DNA from: DRYM01 sp964564025
GTDB taxonomy: Archaea > Thermoproteota > Thermoprotei_A > EX4484-217-1
Assembly: GCA_964564025.1 (NCBI GenBank)
Contig: CAZLZO010000001.1
Coordinates: 124,001 to 188,000 of the forward strand
Reading direction: 5' to 3'
DNA length: 64,000 nucleotides
How positions within the stretch are numbered: position 1 is the stretch's first letter; each line of letters opens with the position of its first letter. A model generated the notes under the pieces. That model did not search any database, had not been told where the DNA came from, and was given only the letters and a program-made list of their open reading frames with translations. A program made the translations under genes and the position numbers. Of the stretch, positions 43,153-52,054 are shown piece after piece.

Positions 43153-44562
43153 TTGGTAGTGCATCCTTGGCTACCAAATTCTCCAGAAAACATTAAAAAG
43201 GAGATGCTGAAAACTATTGGCGTTAGCAGTATTGAAGAGCTTTTCAAGGACATACCTGAGGGCGCTAGATTTAAGGGTGTTTGGAATAAACTAGAGATCG
43301 GCCTTGGAAGACCACTGTCCGAACTAGAGATTAGGAAGTTTGTCGAGAAACTTTTCAGCAAAAATAAAGTGTTTATGAATCCACCAGTATTCTTAGGAGG
43401 CGGCTCTTGGCCACATTATGTACCAGCAGTTGTCAAATACATTATGTCACGTGCTGAGTTTTACACGGCTTATACACCATATCAGCCGGAACTTTCCCAA
43501 GGTCTAATGCAAGCGCTTTTCGAATATCAAAGCATGATGGCTGATTTGCTAGAAATGGAAATCGTTAATTCATCAATGTACGATTGGGCCTCAGCTGCCG
43601 CAGAATCATTCTTAATGGCCATGCGTATTCAGAAGAAAGGTAAAACAAGGGTTCTAGTTCCTTCAACAATGAACCCGTATCATGAACCAGTAATTAAAGC
43701 ATATACTGAACCTAAGGGTCTTAAGGTTGAGAAAGTAAAGTACGATAAGGAAACAGGGCTCATGGACTTAGAAGATTTAAAGGAGAAGCTAAGTCCCAAG
43801 GATGTTGCAGCAGTTTATATCGAAAACCCCTCCTTCCTGGGCTTCATAGAAGAAAATGCTAAGGCAATAGGTGAAATAGCTCATGACTATGGAGCACTAT
43901 TCATTATAGGTGTTGACCCAATAAGCTTAGGGGTTCTTGAAGCTCCCGGTAAGCTAGGTGCCGACATAGCTGTTGGTGAGGGACAACCCTTAGGTTTAGG
44001 TATGAACTATGGTGGACCCTACTTAGGAATATTTGCCGCCAAATGGGATATGAGGATTGTTAGGCAAATGCCGGGCAGAATCATGGGCTTAACAACAACA
44101 CATGATGGAGAATTAGGGTTTGCAATGATTTTGCAAACAAGAGAGCAGCACATTAGAAGAGAAAGAGCAACATCAAACATATGTACTAACGAAATGCTAT
44201 GCGCTCTTGGAGCAGCAGTTTACATGGCCCTACTAGGTAAACATGGCTTCAGAAGGCTAGGAGAATTAATAATGTATCGTTCACACTATGCAGCTAAGAA
44301 GCTCAACGAAATAGATGGTGTTAAAGCTCCTGTGTTTAAGAGCGAATTCTTCAAAGAATTTACAGTAAACTTTGACGATGCTGGTGTAAAGTATGAAAAG
44401 GTACATGAGGAGTTGCTGAAGAGTGACATACATGGAGGACTTTATGTTGGGAAATGGTTCCCAGAACTAGGTGAAACAGCGCTCTTCTGTGTAACGGAAA
44501 TGCATGACAAAGGTGATATAGACTTGCTTGTTTCTTCAATAAGGGAAATTTTAGGTAAGTAG
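43153..44562 (+). CDS. gcvPA: glycine dehydrogenase subunit 1 (P-protein alpha)
   Basis: N-terminal half of the split P protein, which decarboxylates glycine together with GcvPB. Seen: NPPVFLGGGSWPHYVPAVVKYI in parts, TAYTPYQPELSQGLMQALFEYQ in parts, GEGQPLGLGMNYGGPYLGIFA in parts, and PGRIMGLTT. 469 residues. Start is TTG at 43153 or GTG at 43159; the latter gives MHPWLPNSPE. Divergent from gcvT across 187 bases, which hold two AT-rich promoter-like stretches. gcvPB follows after 18 bases. Confidence 0.94.
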   Translation: MVVHPWLPNSPENIKKEMLKTIGVSSIEELFKDIPEGARFKGVWNKLEIGLGRPLSELEIRKFVEKLFSKNKVFMNPPVFLGGGSWPHYVPAVVKYIMSRAEFYTAYTPYQPELSQGLMQALFEYQSMMADLLEMEIVNSSMYDWASAAAESFLMAMRIQKKGKTRVLVPSTMNPYHEPVIKAYTEPKGLKVEKVKYDKETGLMDLEDLKEKLSPKDVAAVYIENPSFLGFIEENAKAIGEIAHDYGALFIIGVDPISLGVLEAPGKLGADIAVGEGQPLGLGMNYGGPYLGIFAAKWDMRIVRQMPGRIMGLTTTHDGELGFAMILQTREQHIRRERATSNICTNEMLCALGAAVYMALLGKHGFRRLGELIMYRSHYAAKKLNEIDGVKAPVFKSEFFKEFTVNFDDAGVKYEKVHEELLKSDIHGGLYVGKWFPELGETALFCVTEMHDKGDIDLLVSSIREILGK

Positions 44563-44580
44563 GAGGGGGAGGTGTGAGTT

Positions 44581-46152
44581 ATGGTTTTCCGTCAGGCAAA
44601 GTGGGATGAACCTATAATATATGAGTTAGGAGCCCCTGGAAGAATAGGGTTCCTAGTTCCTGAAGTTGAGGAGGAAATAAGGAAGGAAGTAGGAGAATTA
44701 AGAATTCCAGAAAAAGTTGCAAGATCATCTCCGCCGAATCTTCCCGAACTTTCGGAAGTGGAAGTTGTCAGACATTTCGTTGACTTATCACAAATGGCAT
44801 ACGGTGTAGATAATGGCCCAGTACCTTTAGGATCATGCACCATGAAGTATAATCCGAAAATAGCTTTTGAAGTAGCTAACGACCCTAGAGTAGCATGGTT
44901 ACATCCTCTTCAGGATGAAAGAACAGTTCAGGGCCTCTTGGAAGCACTTTATATGTTGCAGAAGTGGTTAGCAAACGTTGTCGGCATGGACGCGTGCACG
45001 CTTCATCCAGCTGCTGGAGCCCATGGAGAACTAACCGGGACTTTACTTATAAGAAAATACCATGAGCTAAAGGGTCAATTAGATAAAAAGACAGAAATAA
45101 TTATTCCAGACTCAGCTCACGGTACAAACCCTGCAAGCGCCACTATGGCAGGGTTCAAGGTAGTAGAGATTAAATCAGCTCCAGACGGGAATGTTGACAT
45201 AGATGCTCTTAAGGCAGCGGTTTCGGAACATACAGCAGGGCTTATGCTAACCAATCCAAGCACTCTAGGCTTATTCGAAGAGCACATTCTCGAAATAGCT
45301 GAGGAAATACATAAGGTAGATGGATTACTATACTATGATGGAGCAAATCTTAATGGAATAATGGGCTATGCTAGACCCGGAGATATGGGCTTCGACATAG
45401 CACACATAAACATACATAAGACGTTTGGATCACCACATGGCGGAGGAGGTCCTGGAGCAGGACCTGTATGTGTAAGAAACATTGTTGTAGATGAAGAAAA
45501 GGGCATTAAGCTAGGCGATTTACTGCCTGGACCTAAAATAGAATATGACGAGAAAGAAGGAAGATACTACCTTAAATGGCCAGGACCATACTCTATAGGA
45601 ATGCTGAAAGCATTCTTCGGAAACGTAGTCCCGCTACTATGGGGCTTCACGTACATACTAGGTCTTGGACCACAAGGTCTAAAGGAAGCAACTGAACAAG
45701 CAGTTCTCAACACGAACTACTTCACAAAGCTACTTAAAGGCACTAAAGGATACGACTTACCCTACGGTCCTGAAAGGTTCAGAAAGCACGAAGTAGTATT
45801 CAGCGCAGAACCCATGGCTCACGAAGTAAACGTAACAGCAGAGGACGTAGCTAAAGGCTTACTAGATGCAGGATTCTATGCTCCAACAATATACTTCCCA
45901 CTAATAGTTCATGAAGCATTAATGATAGAGTTTACAGACACCGAAACCAAGGAGAACCTTGAGAGGTATGCTGCTAGAATGAAGGAAATTGCTGAAATAG
46001 CTTATAAGAACCCAGAAGAACCTAAGACATGGCCGAAGAACACTGCTAAAGGAAGAGTAGACACTGTTAAAGCAAGCCATCCAAGACATGTAACGCCGAC
46101 ATGGAGAGTTTACAGACTAAGGAAGGAGGGTAAACTCGGCGTTCTCAAGTAA
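44581..46152 (+). CDS. gcvPB: glycine dehydrogenase subunit 2 (P-protein beta)
   Basis: PLP-bearing half of the split P protein. The PLP Lys is in HINIHKTFGSPHGGGGPG; also seen are PLGSCTMKYNPK, HPAAGAHGELTG, PDSAHGTNPASATMAGF and TNPSTLGLFEE. 523 residues, full length. A GGAGGGGGAGGTG purine-rich stretch 6-18 bases before the ATG is a strong ribosome-binding site and stands out among the weak sites of this window, suggesting high or tightly balanced expression with gcvPA. Confidence 0.95.
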   Translation: MVFRQAKWDEPIIYELGAPGRIGFLVPEVEEEIRKEVGELRIPEKVARSSPPNLPELSEVEVVRHFVDLSQMAYGVDNGPVPLGSCTMKYNPKIAFEVANDPRVAWLHPLQDERTVQGLLEALYMLQKWLANVVGMDACTLHPAAGAHGELTGTLLIRKYHELKGQLDKKTEIIIPDSAHGTNPASATMAGFKVVEIKSAPDGNVDIDALKAAVSEHTAGLMLTNPSTLGLFEEHILEIAEEIHKVDGLLYYDGANLNGIMGYARPGDMGFDIAHINIHKTFGSPHGGGGPGAGPVCVRNIVVDEEKGIKLGDLLPGPKIEYDEKEGRYYLKWPGPYSIGMLKAFFGNVVPLLWGFTYILGLGPQGLKEATEQAVLNTNYFTKLLKGTKGYDLPYGPERFRKHEVVFSAEPMAHEVNVTAEDVAKGLLDAGFYAPTIYFPLIVHEALMIEFTDTETKENLERYAARMKEIAEIAYKNPEEPKTWPKNTAKGRVDTVKASHPRHVTPTWRVYRLRKEGKLGVLK

Positions 46153-46252
46153 AAACCCTTTTGAGTTAAACTTAATTTTTCTTTACACCTAAATTTTCTA
46201 TGAAGCGATGAAGAAAGTCATGCCAACCGAAGCTTCTCTAATGAGGTAAAAA

Positions 46253-48229
46253 TTACCCTGGGGTAGCTGAGCTCCTTTTCCTAAGAGCATATCCTACTAA
46301 TAAGCCCCCTAGGAATGCTAGTGTTAATGGGAAGATTTTCTCTAAAACACTCATAAACTCTATGGTTTCTTTTTCAGTAATCGTAATTGTTTCGCTAGGC
46401 GTTGTAGTATTGGTGGTTTGCGGGGTAATTGTAGGTTTTTCCTTTACTAATGTTTTAGACGTTGTAGTAATAGTAATGTTCCCTATGGAACTTATTAAGT
46501 AAATGTCTATTAACACTTTAGAATGCATTGAAGCAAGTTCGTAAAAATATAGTTCATCTAAGATACTTTCCTGTTGCTTAGCGTATTCATAATATCCTAG
46601 TGAGAGAATAGGTTCTACTCCTAATTCTCTAGCTTTAGCTATGTAACCTTTAGCTATTGCTTTAACAGCTTCTCTTTGCTTATTAACGTTCACGGTAAAG
46701 TATTTATGAATAGCCGTTGTTGCTTCAGCAATAGAAGATAAAGCTAAACCTAGTCCTCCATAAATATCTCCCTTTTCCATAGCATTTCTGGAATCCTCTA
46801 AATCCTCTAATGCAGCATTAACTATAGGATCTGATGCCACACCTAAGTCTTCAAGAAGTGAAGTAGCATATGCTACAACACTGTATGCTTCATAAACTAT
46901 TGTTTGAGAATATCTTAGAATAGTGGATTCACTAGGTAGACTAATTAGCCCTAAACCTAAGGAGTTGAGCCATAACTTAGCAGTAATGGCTCTCCACTTA
47001 GCATAGACTAGGTTTAAAAGTGCTTTTTCAATTTCACCTTGAGAATAAAGGTCTCCAGCTTTTCTTAGAAACTTTTGAGCTAAAAGAAGTCTATAATGGG
47101 AGGCTATAAGAACTCCTACATCACTTAATTTTGATGGTTTTGTTTTATTCAAAATTGTTTCTACTTCAACTATTGAAGCATTTACTTCGTTGTAAAGTTC
47201 TTCTAAAACCTTTTCGCCTTTACTCTCAAAGTTCAACAGAACTTTAGCATAGTCAATAGTGTATGCTGCTTGAAAAGCGCTGCTTGCAGCTGAGTATAGT
47301 AGACCTCTTCTCTGAAGCGTTAACGCTTTATTCATAAGGTCTTCTGCTTCATTAACAATACCTTCCACTTTAGGTGAGACCTTTATAGATTCCTTTATTT
47401 CATTGAAGCACCGCTTAAAATAGTTTATCTGCTCATTTAGTGCATGCTTTACTTCACTACTATATGTTGGTTCTGTAGTTGTAAAGTTAATGTAAGGTAT
47501 GCTTACGTTTAAAACGTGCTTTACAACTTCAGCTATGTTACTTACCTCTACAACCTTTACACCAAGTTCCTTACCGTATTCATAAATGTTTACAGGAACT
47601 TTCTTTACAGTTTGAAGTATGAAGGGTCCTATTTTCTTATACTCTATTTTCCTTTCGTAAACTACTGTTTGACCTATAGGCACTAGGAATACTTTAGCTC
47701 CTACCTTAGCCGATGCTTCAAGCTTCTCCTTTATTCCCCCAACAGGGCCTATTGTACCATCAGGATTTATCATTCCGGTTAACATTACACTATGGTTTAT
47801 TTGTAACCCTCCTAAAGCAGCAATCATAGCGATTGTCATTGCTGCCCCAGCACTTGGGCCTCCGATGGTTATTGCTGGACTCTCCATGGAGACATAGAAG
47901 TCTACATTCAAAGGATTATATCCTAAAAGCGTTGATGCAACAATAGCTGCTGTTCTTGCTGATGCCTGCATATCGATTTGTGTTAAAGGCATTGTTGAAA
48001 CATATATGTTGCCGCTTCCCGGATATTTTACAGTAACAGTTAAGTTAGAAATGACACCTACTAATCCTTTCTCGGTTTGTGAAACCGCAGGCACTAGAAT
48101 GCTAACTGTTCTTCTGAAACCTTCCTCCTTTATTGATGTTGAAACAGTGAGAACTACGGTAAGTGGTAAACTGGAAATAACTACTATAAGCATCATTATT
48201 GCAAGCATTTTACGAAGCATTTCTACCAC
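46253..48229 (-). CDS. secreted/membrane-anchored Lon-like S16 serine protease
   Basis: 658 residues: signal/anchor segment 8-30, then an S16 domain with the Ser-Lys dyad Ser126 (GGPSAGAAM) and Lys167 (GPVGGIKEKL). It has no AAA+ domain. A long helical region (270-590) follows, then a Thr-rich linker and a C-terminal helix ending LRKRSS. This is the archaeal COG1750-type extracytoplasmic protease; substrates are unknown. Stands alone, convergent with gcvPB. Confidence 0.88.
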   Translation of the reverse strand: MVEMLRKMLAIMMLIVVISSLPLTVVLTVSTSIKEEGFRRTVSILVPAVSQTEKGLVGVISNLTVTVKYPGSGNIYVSTMPLTQIDMQASARTAAIVASTLLGYNPLNVDFYVSMESPAITIGGPSAGAAMTIAMIAALGGLQINHSVMLTGMINPDGTIGPVGGIKEKLEASAKVGAKVFLVPIGQTVVYERKIEYKKIGPFILQTVKKVPVNIYEYGKELGVKVVEVSNIAEVVKHVLNVSIPYINFTTTEPTYSSEVKHALNEQINYFKRCFNEIKESIKVSPKVEGIVNEAEDLMNKALTLQRRGLLYSAASSAFQAAYTIDYAKVLLNFESKGEKVLEELYNEVNASIVEVETILNKTKPSKLSDVGVLIASHYRLLLAQKFLRKAGDLYSQGEIEKALLNLVYAKWRAITAKLWLNSLGLGLISLPSESTILRYSQTIVYEAYSVVAYATSLLEDLGVASDPIVNAALEDLEDSRNAMEKGDIYGGLGLALSSIAEATTAIHKYFTVNVNKQREAVKAIAKGYIAKARELGVEPILSLGYYEYAKQQESILDELYFYELASMHSKVLIDIYLISSIGNITITTTSKTLVKEKPTITPQTTNTTTPSETITITEKETIEFMSVLEKIFPLTLAFLGGLLVGYALRKRSSATPG

Positions 48230-48289
48230 GGTTTAGGTGTAGAAAGTAAGTGTACTATACGCTTTTCCAATATTAAAGATAAGTACTTC

Positions 48290-49066
48290 TTAAATATTTT
48301 CATAAATCCACTCTACAATAGCTTCTACGAGCATGCTTTCTACTGTAGCAAATCCGTGGTTAGCATTTTCCACAATTTTTAATTCACAATTCTCCCCTAA
48401 AATTAGGCAAACCTTTATTCCTCCCTCAGGAGGAGTTATAACGTCTCTTTCACCATATATTAAAAGTATTTTCTTATCTCTAAGTTTCCTAATTATGTTG
48501 AAAAGCGAGTAATTACGTAACTCTTCAACAGCTTCTCTACTGAGTCTAAGTCCTAAATCTTCAAGTACCATTGACCCGTCTTCTCTAAGTTTAAACCCTA
48601 ATCTTAGGAATGGAGTATAGGGTTCTATGGGAGCAGATGCTGCTACAACATAAGATACAATATCTGTCATTGCAGCAGCATATAAGCTTACAAATCCGCC
48701 TAAGCTTATGCCAACATAACCGATTCTAGTATAATCTATGTATTCCTTTTCTGAAAATTGTTCAGCAATAAATAAAGCATCATCAATCCATTCGGAAAGC
48801 TTCATGTCACTTAAATAACCATCGCTTTCATTTGAAGCATTCCATGGAGGCTTAGAATATCTAAAGTCGAAGCGAAAACTAGCATAACCTTTTTTAGCTA
48901 AGGCTTTAGCTAAGGGGGGATAAATTTTACCATTATCATTCTTATTACTAGAGTATGCATGAAGGAAAATAGCCATAGGCCATGGTGGGGGTTCATCGGG
49001 TTTTGTGAATATACCTACGATCCTCATACCTTTATGTAGAAAAATCTTTCTTTCCTCCGAAACCAT
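48290..49066 (-). CDS. alpha/beta-hydrolase
   Basis: 258 residues with the catalytic triad of the fold: Ser in GISLGGF, Asp in YGERDVITPP and His in NANHGF. The oxyanion region is FLHAYSSNKND. Similar to dienelactone-hydrolase-like or acyl-peptidase-like esterases; substrate unknown. No signal peptide. Monocistronic, divergent from threonine synthase. Confidence 0.85.
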   Translation of the reverse strand: MVSEERKIFLHKGMRIVGIFTKPDEPPPWPMAIFLHAYSSNKNDNGKIYPPLAKALAKKGYASFRFDFRYSKPPWNASNESDGYLSDMKLSEWIDDALFIAEQFSEKEYIDYTRIGYVGISLGGFVSLYAAAMTDIVSYVVAASAPIEPYTPFLRLGFKLREDGSMVLEDLGLRLSREAVEELRNYSLFNIIRKLRDKKILLIYGERDVITPPEGGIKVCLILGENCELKIVENANHGFATVESMLVEAIVEWIYENI

Positions 49067-49156
49067 TACTTAACCTCCTCTCCCATGTGTAGTAGGAACA
49101 GCTAGTTTTAATATTATCTTCCAACAACATTACTGATTGGATGAGGCTTAGAGAAA

Positions 49157-50287
49157 ATGGTTAAGTATGATATAAAATGTTTACGCTGTGGAACGAAATT
49201 ACCTTCTAAAAAGTGGTTTTGGAAGCATGAAGAAGATAATGGAACATTGACTATAGCGTATAAAGATGTTGAAAGCTATAGATTTAAAGACGTTTTAAAC
49301 ACAGAGTTCATTGATATTAGACGTTATGCAAACTTACTCCCTATAAGGTTAAAAACACTAAATATGGCTCCTATAAGCCCAACACCTATAGTTAAAAGAA
49401 GAATAAGAGGGGTTAATGCATTTTTTAAGCTAGAATACTTGTTACCCTCAGGTTCATTTAAAGATCGAGGAGCTTTAATTTCTATAGCTAAAGTGAAGGA
49501 GCTTAGAATTAAAAGCATTATTGAAGATTCCTCAGGGAATGCGGGAATAGCTTTTACATTATTTTCATCTATTTACGGCATGCAAGCAAACATTTTCATA
49601 CCTAAAGATGCACCTGAAGGTAAGAAGAGAATGCTTAAAGCCCTAGGTGCAAATGTTTATGAAGTTGAAGGTTCTAGGGAAAAAGTTAACTATGAGGCTA
49701 GAGAGTATGAAAGGAAAGGCTACGGAGTATATGTTGGACACTGGTGGAATCCCTTCTTCATAGAGGGAATTAAAACCATAGCCTTTGAACTTCATGAACA
49801 AATAGGGATAAGTAATGTTGATGCAATAATTGTACCTACAAGCAGTGGGGGGCTTCTTTTAGGAATATATAAGGGAGTGGTTGAACTTAAGAAAATGGGT
49901 GAAATTCCTAAATTACCCAGGCTTATTGCAGTACAAGCTTCGGGATATGCTAGGCTATGCTACGAACTTGGCTACGGAATGGGTGTTGAGTACTCTAAGT
50001 TAGCTGATGGACTAAGAATAAACAATCCTCCTAGGATAGGTGAGATGGTTTTAGCAGTTAAGGAAACTAAGGGTACATGCTACTATGTTACTGACGACGA
50101 AATTAAAAAGTCACTTAAAAAGTTGTGGAGCATGGGATTCACTGTTGAACCTACATCAGCAGTTACGTTTAGTGCATTACTAAAAGCCCTAAGTGAACGG
50201 GTTATTGAAAAGGAAAGTAACGTTGTAATAGTGCTTACAGGAAGCGGCTTGAAAATGCTTGATAAAATACTTTCACTCATCACCTAG
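49157..50287 (+). CDS. thrC: threonine synthase
   Basis: PLP enzyme converting O-phosphohomoserine to threonine. The PLP Lys is in LLPSGSFKDRGALIS; also EDSSGNAGIAFTL, FIPKDAPEGKKRML and PTSSGGLLLGIYKG. The N-terminus has one CLRCG pair of the usual zinc-ribbon-like start, without a second pair. 376 residues. Could act on a related phosphorylated amino acid, but threonine synthase is the best fit. No other threonine genes adjacent. Confidence 0.88.
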   Translation: MVKYDIKCLRCGTKLPSKKWFWKHEEDNGTLTIAYKDVESYRFKDVLNTEFIDIRRYANLLPIRLKTLNMAPISPTPIVKRRIRGVNAFFKLEYLLPSGSFKDRGALISIAKVKELRIKSIIEDSSGNAGIAFTLFSSIYGMQANIFIPKDAPEGKKRMLKALGANVYEVEGSREKVNYEAREYERKGYGVYVGHWWNPFFIEGIKTIAFELHEQIGISNVDAIIVPTSSGGLLLGIYKGVVELKKMGEIPKLPRLIAVQASGYARLCYELGYGMGVEYSKLADGLRINNPPRIGEMVLAVKETKGTCYYVTDDEIKKSLKKLWSMGFTVEPTSAVTFSALLKALSERVIEKESNVVIVLTGSGLKMLDKILSLIT

Positions 50288-50352
50288 AAAGTGTTCGAAA
50301 CTTTAGATTTATACATAGTTAGAAGAAAGCTTAACAAGAGAGGGAGAAGCAA

Positions 50353-51423
50353 ATGGTGTTTACTAAAGAATTACTTAGGTTAGCTGCTATTTTAGTGTTG
50401 ATAGTATTAATATTGCTTCCCCAAAGTCTGATGGCATGTTTTAATCCGTTGGATGAATATTCATATGAGGTCTTACTGAATAAACCAGGAATAGAAATTA
50501 ACGGAAATATGTTAAAAGAATTAGGATACAGCGTTATAAGCTACGGACAATACATTAAGCAAAGTACAGCAGATCCCAGATTAAAAGTTATCTTAAGTTT
50601 TGTTAATCTAAAGGAAGTAGGCTTAGGCTCAGGTAGCGCTTTATCTATAAGGTTCCAGTTGGAAGAGGACTTCCTACCCTTACCTGAGTACTTAGCAGTA
50701 ATGCGTGTTAAAAACGCATCTTTAGAACAGACCTGGTTCTCTGAGAAGCTAAACAACGTTATTTACGTATTTAACAAAGTTAATGGTAATGTGCAAGTAA
50801 CTGCCATAGGGATTAAGTATAAGGGATCACTTTTAGATTTTGAAAAAGACATTAAAAACCATGTAGCACTAAGGCTAACTGTTCCGCTTGAAAATGTGGA
50901 AGCAGTTAGTGTAAGTGAATTAAAAATACCCATTGTCGATTTAGAAACTATAGATTGGGGTAATGTAGTTAAGATAGAACTAGAGTTACTTGTTAGAAAC
51001 GGAGCAATTAAAGGATTAAGTTACGAAGATATTTACGAAATTTCTGCAATAGCTAAACCCGGATATGCCGGATGGAATTCTAGAATAGTTTATTATAAAG
51101 ATTCATGGATACCTTACTTTAAAACAGACAATCCATTGCTTCTTAAATGTGCTCCTCCAGCATCAACATTTGCTGTAACTTCAGACACCACACCTACCCT
51201 AACTCCCACACCTACTCCCATACCAACAATTATTGTGACTATGACAGCTACAACTACACCAACTCCCTTGACTGCCACTGAAAGTGCGGTGGAAGCACGG
51301 AAAGCTTATACTGAGGAAGAATTCTTGAGAGCAACAGCACCCATAGTCAGAATGGCCTACATTTTCATTACGGGATTAGTAATCTCTATCATAGCTTGGT
51401 TTATTGTTAGAAAAGTAATTTAA
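50353..51423 (+). CDS. secreted, Thr/Pro-rich stalk, membrane-anchored surface protein
   Basis: 356 residues. The N-terminal helix LAAILVLIVLILLPQSLMAC is a signal peptide; its end, LMAC, could even be a lipobox-like site. A beta-rich unknown domain follows (30-265). Residues about 275-312 are a Thr/Pro-rich linker (TPTLTPTPTPIPT), likely a glycosylated stalk. A C-terminal helix with RKVI anchors it. A membrane-bound HTH protein gene follows after 37 bases, perhaps its regulator. Function unknown. Confidence 0.7.
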   Translation: MVFTKELLRLAAILVLIVLILLPQSLMACFNPLDEYSYEVLLNKPGIEINGNMLKELGYSVISYGQYIKQSTADPRLKVILSFVNLKEVGLGSGSALSIRFQLEEDFLPLPEYLAVMRVKNASLEQTWFSEKLNNVIYVFNKVNGNVQVTAIGIKYKGSLLDFEKDIKNHVALRLTVPLENVEAVSVSELKIPIVDLETIDWGNVVKIELELLVRNGAIKGLSYEDIYEISAIAKPGYAGWNSRIVYYKDSWIPYFKTDNPLLLKCAPPASTFAVTSDTTPTLTPTPTPIPTIIVTMTATTTPTPLTATESAVEARKAYTEEEFLRATAPIVRMAYIFITGLVISIIAWFIVRKVI

Positions 51424-51460
51424 AACGCAGTCTCGATTATTGAAGCAGATACTGTAGTCG

Positions 51461-51910
51461 GTGAAAAATACTTTGAAAAAAGAACTGAAAGACATTGGAA
51501 TATCGACTTTAAAAGTGTATCTGTTACTTATTGAAGAGGGAAATGCGTTAGGTGTTAGAGAAGTTCAGAGAAAAATAGGGTTTAAAAGCCCCTCAACAGC
51601 TAAATACCATTTAGACAGACTTGTAGAACTAGGTTTAGTTGAAAAAACACGTGATGGACTATATTTAGTTAGGAGATCCTCTAAACCACCCATACTATAC
51701 GCTTACACTTCAGTTTATGGAACACTTATACCTAGACTAGTACCTTACGCTGTTTTCTTTACAACAGTAACATTACTTTACATAGTGTTTGGTGGCGGAA
51801 ACGTTTTCGCTATTATAACTGGATCTCTAGCATCAATAATACTTTGGATTGAAAGCATTAGGCTAATAAGGTTTCTTAAGAAACTTAAGGGGATAAAATC
51901 TAAAGAGTAG
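51461..51910 (+). CDS. winged-HTH protein with two C-terminal membrane helices
   Basis: 149 residues. Residues 10-70 form a winged helix (STLKVYLLLIEEGNALGVREVQ, in parts; SPSTAKYHLDRLVELGLVEK), followed by two hydrophobic helices (about 92-110 and 115-132) and a basic tail. Membrane-tethered archaeal regulators of this build exist. It may sense a signal from, or control, the surface protein encoded just upstream; this is inference from position. GTG start. Confidence 0.75.
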   Translation: MKNTLKKELKDIGISTLKVYLLLIEEGNALGVREVQRKIGFKSPSTAKYHLDRLVELGLVEKTRDGLYLVRRSSKPPILYAYTSVYGTLIPRLVPYAVFFTTVTLLYIVFGGGNVFAIITGSLASIILWIESIRLIRFLKKLKGIKSKE

Positions 51911-51929
51911 TTATCCAAATATAACTTAC

Positions 51930-51989
51930 ATGCCGTGATGAAGACACACCCTTTAGAGATTAGTGATCGAAGTGGCCAGGTCTGAGCAT
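51930..51989 (+). ncRNA. candidate C/D-box guide RNA
   Basis: Box C GTGATGA (51935-51941) and box D CTGA (51982-51985) are 51 bases apart end to end, the archaeal size. They are bracketed by a 4-bp stem ATGC/GCAT (51930-51933/51986-51989), which completes a kink-turn. A degenerate C' box GTGATCGA lies at 51963-51970; the D' box is unclear. The D-guide segment would be AGTGGCCAGGT (51971-51981). It begins 20 bases after the HTH gene, so it may be cut from that transcript. Confidence 0.5.
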
Positions 51990-52054
51990 ACTTTAACGTT
52001 TTAAGGGAGAATTTTACTAAAGATTTTTATCTTACACGAACTCAGATTCTCAAT

